Shown here: in pieces, positions 35,350-43,731 of the stretch | Layout of the letters: each line of letters begins with the position of its first letter | Numbering within the stretch: position 1 is the first letter of the stretch | From: Sinomicrobium pectinilyticum | Lineage (GTDB): Bacteria; Bacteroidota; Bacteroidia; Flavobacteriales; Flavobacteriaceae | Reading direction: 5' to 3' | Length of the DNA stretch: 64,000 nucleotides | Assembly (NCBI RefSeq): GCF_003725735.1 | Contig: NZ_RJTM01000057.1 | Span: forward strand, 1 to 64,000 | The notes under the pieces: model-generated | Seen by the model: only the letters and a program-made list of their open reading frames with translations | Database searches by the model: none | Told to the model about the DNA's origin: nothing | Position numbers and translations under genes: made by a program

Positions 35350-35431
35350 GCGCAGGATTCTGCGGCACCCGTTTATAACGGAGTGCCTTCAAAAACAACC
35401 CGAACCACCACTAAAAAAACTCCCGGAACTG

Positions 35432-35827
35432 CTATTCGGCAAGTATTCCCTGTTGTTTCATTACCGGGAGATCGCGCAGGGCATCCTCCCCGATAGTGTT
35501 TTTGGAGAAAAGATATTTTTTTTCAAAGAGTTTTCCTTCAAAGAAGAAAGTAACGAAAAATTCATTGTGAAGTTTCAGGACATCTTCCTGTACCAGTTCT
35601 ATTTTAGCATAGTCCCTTGCACCTACAACACCTATACCGTGGCGCATTACGGAAGTCCTGGTACTGTTGTCGTATCCTTTGGATACTACCAGGACCATTT
35701 CTATCGGACCTTTTTTATTGTTTATGATATAGGCGTTCCAGTCCTTCGTAAGGAATTCCTCGTTCCACTCCCGGACCACTGCTACGTACACGTCCTTTAC
35801 AACGGGGATCTCTATATCTTTCTTCAT
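35432..35827 (-). CDS. Small cytoplasmic protein of unknown function downstream of pheS
   Basis: No known domain is recognised. The 131-residue protein is mixed alpha/beta without signal or membrane segment; recurring features are VYVAVVREWNEEFLTKDWNA and STRTSVMRHGIG. It begins 46 bases after the pheS stop on the same strand, so it is probably the second gene of that transcript. Confidence 0.75.
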   Translation of the reverse strand: MKKDIEIPVVKDVYVAVVREWNEEFLTKDWNAYIINNKKGPIEMVLVVSKGYDNSTRTSVMRHGIGVVGARDYAKIELVQEDVLKLHNEFFVTFFFEGKLFEKKYLFSKNTIGEDALRDLPVMKQQGILAE

Positions 35828-35872
35828 AACATCGAAAAGAGTTATCTCGGTTACAGTCCTTCGGAATACAGT

Positions 35873-36892
35873 TTATAAAACGGATTTGAACTGGCCTAAA
35901 AAGCGGACATCGTTTTCGCTGAGCATACGGATATCGGGTATCTGGTGCAGTAACAAGGCAATACGGTCTATGCCCATACCGAAAGCAAATCCGGAATATT
36001 CCTTAGGGTCTATACCGCAATTTTGCAATACATTGGGGTCTACCATACCGCATCCCATGATCTCCAGCCAGCCTGTTCCTTTGGTCATCTTATAATCCGT
36101 TTCCGTTTCCAGTCCCCAGTACACATCCACTTCCGCACTTGGTTCCGTAAAAGGGAAATAGGAAGGACGAAGGCGTATCCTGGACTTTCCGAACATTTCG
36201 GTAGTAAAATACTGAAGTGTCTGTTTCAGGTCGGCAAAGGAAACACCTTTGTCAATATACAGGCCTTCAACCTGGTGAAAGAAGCAATGCGACCGTGCGG
36301 AAATAGCCTCGTTACGGTATACCCTTCCGGGGGAAATGGTACGGATCGGGGGCTTGTGCTCTTCCATGTAACGTACCTGTACGGATGAAGTATGAGTACG
36401 CAGCAGGATATCCGGATCGGTCTGGATAAAGAAAGTATCCTGCATGTCCCTGGCCGGGTGGTATTCCGGCAGGTTCAGTGCCGTAAAGTTGTGCCAGTCG
36501 TCCTCGATCTCCGGTCCTTCGGATACGTTGAATCCTATACGCGAAAAAATATCTATGATCTGGTTTTTAACAATAGAGATCGGGTGGCGTGACCCCAGGG
36601 CAACAGGTTCCGCAGGCCTGGTAAGGTCCCCGTATATGTTTTTGTTAACGGTTTTCTTCTCCAGCGCTTCTTTTAAAGCGTTTACCTTGTCCTGTGCAGC
36701 ATCTTTCAGCTGGTTGACAACTTGTCCGAATTCTTTTTTCTCCGTGTTCGGGACACTTTTAAAAGCGGCAAAAAAATCATTGAGTACTCCTTTTTTACCG
36801 AGGTACTCTATCCGGAAAGCCTCTATTTCGCCCATCTCGGAAGCGGTAAATTGTTCTACCCTGGCTATGTGTTCCTTTATCTTATCTATCAT
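35873..36892 (-). CDS. pheS: Phenylalanine--tRNA ligase alpha subunit
   Basis: The 339-residue catalytic subunit charges tRNA-Phe as an alpha2-beta2 enzyme. The N-terminal coiled coil (EAFRIEYLGKKGVLNDF) and class II motifs are clear: HPARDMQDTFF, LLRTHTSSVQVR, RVYRNEAISARSHCFFHQVEG and the C-terminal GFAFGMGIDRIALLLHQI. A frame extends upstream to 36952, but the added 20 residues are polar and unlike the family, so the ATG at 36892 is preferred. The beta subunit gene (pheT) is not in the window, which is usual in many Bacteroidota. Confidence 0.95.
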   Translation of the reverse strand: MIDKIKEHIARVEQFTASEMGEIEAFRIEYLGKKGVLNDFFAAFKSVPNTEKKEFGQVVNQLKDAAQDKVNALKEALEKKTVNKNIYGDLTRPAEPVALGSRHPISIVKNQIIDIFSRIGFNVSEGPEIEDDWHNFTALNLPEYHPARDMQDTFFIQTDPDILLRTHTSSVQVRYMEEHKPPIRTISPGRVYRNEAISARSHCFFHQVEGLYIDKGVSFADLKQTLQYFTTEMFGKSRIRLRPSYFPFTEPSAEVDVYWGLETETDYKMTKGTGWLEIMGCGMVDPNVLQNCGIDPKEYSGFAFGMGIDRIALLLHQIPDIRMLSENDVRFLGQFKSVL

Positions 36893-37046
36893 CGGGCCAT
36901 TAACTTTTTTAGAATGCGAAAAATTTTTGTTGTTTCCGGTTCTTTCTGTCATGCCCCGGAAAAAGGAGTAAGGCTTCCTTACAAGTGGGGTAGTAACGGG
37001 ATTTACCGGAATACGGAAAATTTGCCATCGATCTTTAACAGAGAGG

Positions 37047-37054
37047 CAAATTTA
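37047..37054 (-). promoter_or_regulatory. -7 box upstream of pheS
   Basis: CAAATTTA on the plus strand reads TAAATTTG on the minus strand, matching TAnnTTTG. It gives a leader of about 150 bases. No phenylalanine-rich leader peptide or T-box was seen in it. Confidence 0.4.
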
Positions 37055-37065
37055 CTTTTTTTTGC

Positions 37066-37422
37066 TTACTCTATAAATTCTTTCTCTATAAAATACTGTA
37101 CAATGGCCTCTTTCATAAGCACGGATTGTTCTCCTGCTTTCAGAAAGGGAAGTTCTTCTTTTGTTTTGTAATGGGGCCACCCTTCTTCGTCTATATAGTC
37201 GAATTCATAATACCCATAAGGTTCCAGAAGCCGGCATATAGCTATGTGCATGAGGTTTATCTTGTCGTCTTTCTTAAACTTCCTGCCCAGTTGTCCCAGC
37301 TCCTGTACCCCGATAAGATAGATGATGGCATCCAGGTCCAGGGTATCCCCGTCGGCAAATCTTCCCGACAGTTTCCGTACCAGGATATCCCATCGTTCCT
37401 TTAGTTTTTCGTCTCTGGACAT
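37066..37422 (-). CDS. Small conserved-looking protein of unknown function
   Basis: The 118-residue acidic protein has no recognised domain, signal or membrane segment. It is helical with stretches LDLDAIIYLIGVQELGQL and INLMHIAICRLLEPYGYYEF, and looks like an intact soluble protein rather than chance ORF. It is separated from pheS by the promoter box at 37047-37054. Function unknown. Confidence 0.72.
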   Translation of the reverse strand: MSRDEKLKERWDILVRKLSGRFADGDTLDLDAIIYLIGVQELGQLGRKFKKDDKINLMHIAICRLLEPYGYYEFDYIDEEGWPHYKTKEELPFLKAGEQSVLMKEAIVQYFIEKEFIE

Positions 37423-37660
37423 TTTTCTCCGTATTAAAAGTCGGTAAAGTTACAAAGATTCGCGGTTTTCAGAAAGCGGAACGGAAAAGGAAACAGGGCA
37501 ACTGCATTATGTATGGAAACTTCCGGGCCCGATGAAAAACGAAAGAGTTCTGGAGTTCGGAGTTGTGGGGGAACTCTTCTTATGATCACGTTAAAAGTTA
37601 AAGCCCGGAACACTGGGGCAAACGCATTAAAAAAACTGTAATTGCAATGTTTAATGGTTT

Positions 37661-37702
37661 CAGGTTTTAAGGTACGAGTTACAAGTTTCAGGTTACAGGT
37701 TT
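37661..37702. repeat. GTTACAGGTTT-type repeat, copy 1
   Basis: The segment holds near-tandem words of 10-12 bases: GAGTTACAAG, TTTCAGG, TTACAGGTTTGG. The same words occur at about 43448-43470 and 43534-43545. Such strings are found between genes in many flavobacteria; their origin is unclear. Confidence 0.45.
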
Positions 37703-37814
37703 GGCCCATGAACTTCGACCTTCGAACTCCTCAACTAAAAAAACAACCGGCAATGCCAATTTTGTGTACAGGTATTAAAAGGCAGTCAAAATCCGGGTCA
37801 AAGTATTATTTCCA

Positions 37815-37822
37815 TATATTTG
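37815..37822 (+). promoter_or_regulatory. -7 box of the cvpA gene
   Basis: TATATTTG matches TAnnTTTG exactly, 27 bases before the ATG at 37849. No TTG is found at the usual -33 distance. Confidence 0.45.
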
Positions 37823-37848
37823 TTTGATAGCGTTATTAAGAAAAAAGG

Positions 37849-38373
37849 ATGAACTATATAGATATAGTAATCGGGCTGCTTATCCTGTTTGGTATTGTCC
37901 GGGGCCTTTACAAAGGCCTTTTTGTAGAGATAGCATCCCTGGTGGCCCTGGTGCTCGGGATATACTGTGCCATTCATTTCTCCTATGAGGTAGGCGATTA
38001 TATGGCCAGGCACGTAGACTGGGAGGAGCGTTATGTAAACCTCGCGGCGTTTATCCTGGTGTTCTGTGCGGTGATCATCGTGGTTTCGCTCGCGGGAAAA
38101 TTATTGACAAAGATTGCCGACTTTGCGGCTTTAGGCCTGTTAAACCGGATACTGGGCGGCCTTTTCGGCGGCCTGAAAGTAGCGGTAATACTGGGGGCAC
38201 TCCTTGTTTTTTTCGAAGCTACGGATAATGCCATAAGTTTTGTTGATGCCCAGAAAAAGCGGACCTCGGTACTGTATGGCCCGGTAAAGGAAATAGGGGA
38301 GACACTTTTCTTTTTTGTGCTCCGCAAAGGTAAGGAAACAGATATAATAAATATACCGGATGACAGTGCCTAG
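37849..38373 (+). CDS. cvpA: CvpA-family membrane protein
   Basis: The 174-residue protein has four membrane helices and the CvpA opening (YIDIVIGLLILFGIVRGLYK, then GLFVEIASLVALVLG). CvpA is needed for colicin V production in E. coli and is linked to envelope homeostasis elsewhere; its exact function is unsettled. The C-terminal tail is short and charged. The sensor kinase gene follows 80 bases downstream. Confidence 0.87.
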   Translation: MNYIDIVIGLLILFGIVRGLYKGLFVEIASLVALVLGIYCAIHFSYEVGDYMARHVDWEERYVNLAAFILVFCAVIIVVSLAGKLLTKIADFAALGLLNRILGGLFGGLKVAVILGALLVFFEATDNAISFVDAQKKRTSVLYGPVKEIGETLFFFVLRKGKETDIINIPDDSA

Positions 38374-38453
38374 GCACTGCAGATGATTATACGGTTGTGC
38401 CGTCCTGTCATGGCCGGGGTTGTTGGTTTCCTGCCACATTCCATTTCTATAAC

Positions 38454-40268
38454 ATGAACGAATACCTGTATACATTGAATCAGTTTATCCATATCCGAAG
38501 GTCTTTTTTTGTTTTTTTACCGGTCTTATTTTCGTTGACAGTGTATGCCGGTCCTTTTTCAGGATTTCCGCCCGCAGGGCTGCAAAACAGTGATAACAGT
38601 CATGTTCTCGACAGCCTGTTTCGTTCCGGGGCAGGGTTTATGCAGCAAAGGGAGCTCGATTCGGCTAAGCAGTGTTATACGAAAGGGTTATCGATGGCAC
38701 GGAATACCGGCGATTCTTTGTATACAGGTCGTTTTTACAACGGCCTGGGATCGGTATTGCAGGTGCGGAAGGAATACGATAAAGCGCTGGATCATTACCA
38801 CAAGGGATTGGAATACCTGGATAAAAACAGCTATCCTTCCGATGTGGGAAAGGTTTATGTGAATCTGGGGGCATTATACGCGGGCCTGGAGGACTTTGAC
38901 AAAGCCGAGAAGTACCTGGAAAGTGCTCTGGATATCCTGGATGAAGAAAATGTGCTGAGGCTTCATGTTATGGGGAACCTGTCGGCTTTATACCTGGACC
39001 GTGGCAAACACGATGCCAGCCGGGAAATGATATTAAAGGCCATACCCCTGGCGGAGAAACTCCGGCAAGAATATGTGCGTGCTGTACTGTATACCAATCT
39101 CAGCAATATATATACGGAAAAGGAACAATGGGAAAAGGCTGTTTCGGCGGGAGAACTGGCGCTGCGGATAAAAGATAGCCTCTCGGCCGGAAGTCCTGTT
39201 GCTGCTTACAACAACCTGGGACGTGCCTACGAGATGTCCGGCCGGTATACCAGGGCCAATGTGTATTACGGGAAAGCACTTGAACAGGCCACGGGAGAAG
39301 ACCGGGCACTGGTACTGCAGAATCTGAAGAGTGTGGCAAAGAAGCAAAAGGATTTTCCCGCTGCCCTTGGTTATGCCGAAGAACGCGATAAGTTGAAAGA
39401 CTCTTTGCAAAAACTGGACCACCGGGGAAAGGTAGCAGAACTCACCGAGAAATACGAGTCTGAACAAAAACAGGCCAGGATAGATTTCCTGCAGGCCGAG
39501 AGCAGGTTACAGGAAAAACTGATCGACAGGCAACGGGTGCTGGCAGGGATTTCTCTAGCCCTTTTATTGCTGTTTATTGTGCTGGTTTATATAGGGATCA
39601 AACAGACCCGGACACGTCAGGCACTGGAAAAATCCCGGATGCGGCAACGTTTTCTGCTTACACAACTTAATCCGCATTTTATTTTTAACGCATTGCAAAC
39701 CGTACAGAATTTTATCTATAAAAATGAAACCGAAACTTCGGCGGAATACCTGGGCAGTTTCGGAAGATTGATAAGAGCTGTACTGGAAAGTTCGGATAAA
39801 GAAACCATTTCATTGGAAGAAGAAGTGGAAATGATGCGCAACTTCCTGCATCTTCAACAGCTGAATTATGATCACAGCTTTACATTTGAGATCACCACGG
39901 ACCTGGCGGAGAAAGATGATCCTTGCTACATCCCGGTCATGCTTCTGCAGCCCTTTGTAGAGAACGCCGTGATTCACGGGGTAAAAGACGTTCCGGGAGG
40001 CGAGATACGGATCAACATTAAAAGTATGGAAGCCGGAGATATGCTGCAGGTGGAAATAAGCGATAACGGAAGAGGAATGAATTCGGAACAAAAACAACGT
40101 GCGGACGTTCTTCACCGCTCTATGGGAATGGAAATCGTAAATAAGAGAATACGCGAATTCAACAGGGCCGGTGAAAAAAAGATACGGTTAGAGATTTATC
40201 CGTATCGGGAGCATCCGGATTTTCCGGGAACCAGGGTTGTCTTATACCTGCCGGTCCTGGGAGAATAA
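38454..40268 (+). CDS. TPR-containing LytS-type sensor histidine kinase
   Basis: The 604-residue protein has a signal helix (about residues 14-33), five to six TPR units in the periplasm (about 60-350), a membrane helix (VLAGISLALLLLFIVLVYIG, about 362-381) and a cytoplasmic His-kinase domain. The phosphorylated His is in LNPHFIFNALQ (about residue 408); the ATP-binding part has EISDNGRGM. A longer frame starts at 38397, but the ATG at 38454 gives a proper signal. The response regulator gene follows after 52 bases, so they form one two-component system. The signal sensed is unknown. Confidence 0.9.
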   Translation: MNEYLYTLNQFIHIRRSFFVFLPVLFSLTVYAGPFSGFPPAGLQNSDNSHVLDSLFRSGAGFMQQRELDSAKQCYTKGLSMARNTGDSLYTGRFYNGLGSVLQVRKEYDKALDHYHKGLEYLDKNSYPSDVGKVYVNLGALYAGLEDFDKAEKYLESALDILDEENVLRLHVMGNLSALYLDRGKHDASREMILKAIPLAEKLRQEYVRAVLYTNLSNIYTEKEQWEKAVSAGELALRIKDSLSAGSPVAAYNNLGRAYEMSGRYTRANVYYGKALEQATGEDRALVLQNLKSVAKKQKDFPAALGYAEERDKLKDSLQKLDHRGKVAELTEKYESEQKQARIDFLQAESRLQEKLIDRQRVLAGISLALLLLFIVLVYIGIKQTRTRQALEKSRMRQRFLLTQLNPHFIFNALQTVQNFIYKNETETSAEYLGSFGRLIRAVLESSDKETISLEEEVEMMRNFLHLQQLNYDHSFTFEITTDLAEKDDPCYIPVMLLQPFVENAVIHGVKDVPGGEIRINIKSMEAGDMLQVEISDNGRGMNSEQKQRADVLHRSMGMEIVNKRIREFNRAGEKKIRLEIYPYREHPDFPGTRVVLYLPVLGE

Positions 40269-40320
40269 AGCACATAAAATCCGGAATGGCCCCGGGCCAT
40301 TGTAAAAGCGCAAAATTTAT

Positions 40321-41097
40321 ATGGAAACAGCTATACCCGCAAGGGAAATTTCCTGTCTTTTGGTAGAAGACGATTCCCGATCCAGGGAGTTCATAACCGC
40401 AGTGTTAACAAAAAGGTTCAAAACACTGCTCCTGTACGAAGCAGGAGATCTGAAAAAGGCCGAAGCGATATTCGGCAAAGTGCAACCGCAACTTCTCCTT
40501 CTGGACATCAACCTTCCGGATGGCAATTCTTTTGAGTTGCTGGAAAAACTTTACAGGAAAAAAGAACGCAACTTCAAAGTTATCTTTATTACCGCCCATG
40601 CCGATTATGCCATGCAGGCCTTTCGCTTCAGTGCACTGGATTTTTTGCTTAAACCCGTAACACCCGGCGATGTGGAAAATGCCGTGGCCAGAGTTATCGA
40701 TACCCTTCAACAGGAAACATATTACCTGCAACTGGAGGCTTTTTTTCAGAATTACAGGGAAGAAGGAAGTTCGGAAAAAAAGATTGTCCTGAAAACCTCC
40801 GATCGTATCCATGTCATTAAGGCAAAAGATATTTGTTATGCACAGGCAGACAATAATTATACGGTCTTTTCTTTGGAGCCGGACAAAAAGATCGTGGTAT
40901 CTCAGCCTTTAAAAGTTTTTGAAGAAAGACTTTCTCCACTTGGTTTTATACGAGTACACCAATCTTACCTCGTCAATTTTTCTCATGTAGCTATGTATCG
41001 CAAAAAGGAAGAACACCTTGTCCTGAATAATGGATTCCGAATCCCTGTTTCCAAAAGTAAAAAGGCAAGAGTACTTGCGTTTTTTGACTCCCTGTAA
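40321..41097 (+). CDS. LytTR-family response regulator
   Basis: The 258-residue protein has a receiver domain with the phosphate-accepting Asp62 in LLLLDINLPDG and the acidic pair in LLVEDDSRS, then a C-terminal LytTR DNA-binding domain (IHVIKAKDICYAQADNNY through FIRVHQSYLVNFSHV). It is the output partner of the kinase upstream. LytTR regulators of flavobacteria often control nearby secreted or surface proteins, so the genes from 41227 on are candidates; no binding site was identified. Confidence 0.92.
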   Translation: METAIPAREISCLLVEDDSRSREFITAVLTKRFKTLLLYEAGDLKKAEAIFGKVQPQLLLLDINLPDGNSFELLEKLYRKKERNFKVIFITAHADYAMQAFRFSALDFLLKPVTPGDVENAVARVIDTLQQETYYLQLEAFFQNYREEGSSEKKIVLKTSDRIHVIKAKDICYAQADNNYTVFSLEPDKKIVVSQPLKVFEERLSPLGFIRVHQSYLVNFSHVAMYRKKEEHLVLNNGFRIPVSKSKKARVLAFFDSL

Positions 41098-41226
41098 GGA
41101 TCGAATGCTCGGGAATTCCTTGTAATAACTCACCAGGATACCCCGAATACTAAAACAATCGGGGGTGCCGCGTTTTTATGGGATATATCGGCTAATTTTA
41201 CGCCACAGAACCCAAAGATTTGTGTG

Positions 41227-42771
41227 ATGAACAGTCCGTTTAAGGTGATATTTGTTGTGGTGGTTTGTGGTGTATTGCCCATAAAGGGCCAGGCTCAGAT
41301 ATTTAAAAAAGTAATCAAAGAGGTTCGGAAAATAACTACCAAAGTAGATCCTCATGCCTGGAAACCCGGTTCCGCAATAACCACGTCCATAAACGATACT
41401 TTGTACGGATTCGATTGGTTTGACAAGGACTTTTTTGATCCGGAAATGGCAGACACCATAGCTGATTTCCGGTTAAAGCCCGGTTACTATAAAGCTACTG
41501 TGAGATCGTATTGCCTTAGGGCAGGAGTATATGGGCCTACTCAGGGAGATGGATATCAGATCGCAAAACTTAAAGGATTAAAAACCGGGATTATACATTC
41601 TATTTTGAAAAAGTCTGTTGATTTTCCGGAGATACCCCAGCCGGATATACAAACGCTTATCTGGGGGATAGAGGCGGGAGCGAAATTTTCTGATTATCCC
41701 CTGGATTTTCAGTCCCGGGTAAAACCTTTATTGACCGCCAAAGAGCTATTGACCCTGCAGGTAAGTGTAAAGAATATTGCCAATAAACATCTGCCCGAAG
41801 AGGTAAGGTTCCTTGCAGATACATACATGTCATTGCGGGATAAGATGCAATCGACACAGTTAAAATATGATGAACTGGAAGCCATTGCCGTAAAAACCGG
41901 TATAGCGCCCTTGGGTCCGGGCAGTAAAATTATTGACAAGGGAATTTGGTCTTATATAGGTAGGGGGTTTTACTTACGGAGTAATTCCAGGGGATATAGC
42001 GAGACAGATATAGAACTATACCGGCCTGCCCGATTGGATATTGTTAAAGATGAAAAAGGAAGGGTGACGACTATTTCCTATGAAGGAAATTCGATACAGA
42101 TTCGGTATAACGATAAAGCTGGTGAAACTGTATTTTCATATGGTAAGTCCGAAGTGCCCGTATGGAAAATGGAGACGATTACTTTTACAGGGCAAGAGCC
42201 CGGACAGCGTAAGGTAATAAAGAACGGTGCATGGATGTTCCGGGGGGCTCTGAGTGAACTGGCCGGGGTCATGGAGATGACCCCCAATCCCGAAGAAAGG
42301 AAACAACCGGGTTTTGAGGGGCATGGACCATATATGCCCGACATGCCTGGTACGATCTCTGATTTCTCCGTACAGGAAACTCAAAAACCCACCTGGGAAC
42401 AGATGAAAGAAAGGTATGAACAGATGAAAAAATGGATAGACCAATACAAAGAATACAAAGGATATGTAGATGAGGCAGGGGAGTTTACAGATGTTAAGCC
42501 CATCGAAGAATACCTGAATGTAGCGGACTTAAACAAGAGAATTTACGACGCCATAAAGGCGGCAATGAACCCTACGGACTTTAAGGGGAGATCTGACTGG
42601 ATGAGAAAACATTTTAAGATGACTATGGATATGTGGATATATTCTATTTGTGCTTTACAAGGCGGTTGTGGTGATAACGAAGGCAAATCTCCGGATCTTC
42701 CGTCTTATGTCGGACAACCGGGGAATACCAGTAAGCAGAGAATAGGTCTTAGTGAATATAAGGAACAATAA
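41227..42771 (+). CDS. Secreted protein with a possible thioester-type domain
   Basis: No annotated family is certain. The 514-residue protein has a signal peptide cleaved near GQA-Q (residue 23). Residues 85-150 hold a striking module: a Tyr-Cys (Cys96) in RSYCLRAGVYGPTQGDGY, then helical sequence, then DIQTLIWGIE (Gln142, Trp146). In Gram-positive thioester adhesin domains, a Cys near the start of the domain bonds with a Gln in a QxxIW motif; spacing and order are similar here. The rest contains repeated polar strands (about 240-330) and a charged helical region (about 395-440). The ATG at 41227 is preferred to the overlapping GTG at 41224. Whether a bond forms is unknown. Confidence 0.72.
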   Translation: MNSPFKVIFVVVVCGVLPIKGQAQIFKKVIKEVRKITTKVDPHAWKPGSAITTSINDTLYGFDWFDKDFFDPEMADTIADFRLKPGYYKATVRSYCLRAGVYGPTQGDGYQIAKLKGLKTGIIHSILKKSVDFPEIPQPDIQTLIWGIEAGAKFSDYPLDFQSRVKPLLTAKELLTLQVSVKNIANKHLPEEVRFLADTYMSLRDKMQSTQLKYDELEAIAVKTGIAPLGPGSKIIDKGIWSYIGRGFYLRSNSRGYSETDIELYRPARLDIVKDEKGRVTTISYEGNSIQIRYNDKAGETVFSYGKSEVPVWKMETITFTGQEPGQRKVIKNGAWMFRGALSELAGVMEMTPNPEERKQPGFEGHGPYMPDMPGTISDFSVQETQKPTWEQMKERYEQMKKWIDQYKEYKGYVDEAGEFTDVKPIEEYLNVADLNKRIYDAIKAAMNPTDFKGRSDWMRKHFKMTMDMWIYSICALQGGCGDNEGKSPDLPSYVGQPGNTSKQRIGLSEYKEQ

Positions 42772-42818
42772 AAAAATACAGATCACTGCATTTTAATTCA
42801 AAAACCAAAACCAGAACA

Positions 42819-43406
42819 ATGATAAAAAAATCCGTTTTATTCGGTTTCGTCGCTCTTATCGGCCTGAATTCCTGTTTAAACAAAGAACAGAAAGAGGGAA
42901 TAAAGGCTATAAGGGAAATAAGCAAAGAAGTAGAAGAACATGAAGAAGTAACCAGAAGTACAGAAGAGAATGGCTCCTTTAGTATAGGAATTGATGGAAA
43001 GCAATATGATAGTTCGGGGTTCAATGCCCAGTTGATGGCAGTTGAGGACACAAAGCGTATTTTAATATTAGAGGCTTCTTCGGAAGAAGGCGATATCAAT
43101 ATTCAGTTTCACTTCAGAGTACCTGCCCTCAAGGAGGGGACCTACGATGCGGGGAACTATATGAAACGGGCAGCAGCAGGCGAAGAGATTGAGAAGAAAG
43201 AAGTTATATGTACAGCATTATTTGGCGAAATGATGGCAGAAGAAGGTTCTGTTACAGTCTCCGATCTCGATCTTAAAGGAAATCCTAATACCATTTCGGG
43301 AAAATATGAATTTACCGTGCAGGAATCCAATGGTAAAATTAAAGGCGTTAAGGGTGAATTCAGTGAAATAGGTATTTATAAGGTAATGGGGGCTACAATG
43401 GAGTGA
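42819..43406 (+). CDS. Small lipoprotein of unknown function
   Basis: The 195-residue protein has a lipoprotein signal ending LIGLNSCLNK. A Lys/Glu-rich helix (about 22-50) is followed by a mixed beta domain of about 140 residues. No family name is assigned. It is 47 bases after the secreted protein and probably shares its transcript. Confidence 0.75.
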   Translation: MIKKSVLFGFVALIGLNSCLNKEQKEGIKAIREISKEVEEHEEVTRSTEENGSFSIGIDGKQYDSSGFNAQLMAVEDTKRILILEASSEEGDINIQFHFRVPALKEGTYDAGNYMKRAAAGEEIEKKEVICTALFGEMMAEEGSVTVSDLDLKGNPNTISGKYEFTVQESNGKIKGVKGEFSEIGIYKVMGATME

Positions 43407-43731
43407 ACATGAGAATTTTCCGTATTGCTTATATAGCTCCACGTTATAAGTTACAGGTTGCAGGTTTGGGCACAAAACGAGGTGGGTGAGTGTCCCGAAC
43501 TATGTTCGGGATGTATCGAAACCACCGGGATTACAGGTTTTCAGGTTACGGAAAACCGACAACTGGCAACGGAAACCTGCAACAAATTACGGATTACTAC
43601 CAATTACTGCTTCTTTCTTATATAGTGTGTTTACACTGACTTCAGGTGCATTATGACAGATTTATGTTGATTTTTCTATCTTTAGAAACAAAATTCAGGT
43701 CGTTTCCAAATTATCCTAATTTTATCTGTCA
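43407..43731. other. Intergenic region with several repeat families
   Basis: No gene is supported. The segment holds the GTTACAGGTTT words (about 43448-43470 and 43534-43556), a perfect TCCCGAAC/GTTCGGGA palindrome (43493-43511), and an outer GGTGG/CCACC pair. A -7-like TATCTTTA lies near 43678. Confidence 0.5.
43448..43556. repeat. GTTACAGGTTT repeat copy 2 with TCCCGAAC palindrome
   Basis: AAGTTACAGGTTGCAGGTTTGG (written in two parts: AAGTTACAGG, TTGCAGGTTTGG) is close to the copy at 37661. A palindrome of 8-base arms (TCCCGAAC, GTTCGGGA) sits between two such segments. Confidence 0.45.

Larger units (their letters stand above)
37423..37848. other. Intergenic region with GTTACAGGTTT repeats
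   Basis: No gene is supported. At about 37661-37702 the sequence is built of repeated words (GAGTTACAAGTTTCAGG, then TTACAGGTTTGG), also found at 43440-43470. It is followed by AACTTCGACCTTCGAACTCC. A CvpA promoter box lies at 37815-37822. Confidence 0.5.

Noticed and set aside
35364-35387. GGCAC/GTGCC hairpin between LysE and the small minus-strand gene as a terminator
   Set aside because: The outer stem is only 5 bases and there is no T-run on either side of useful length.
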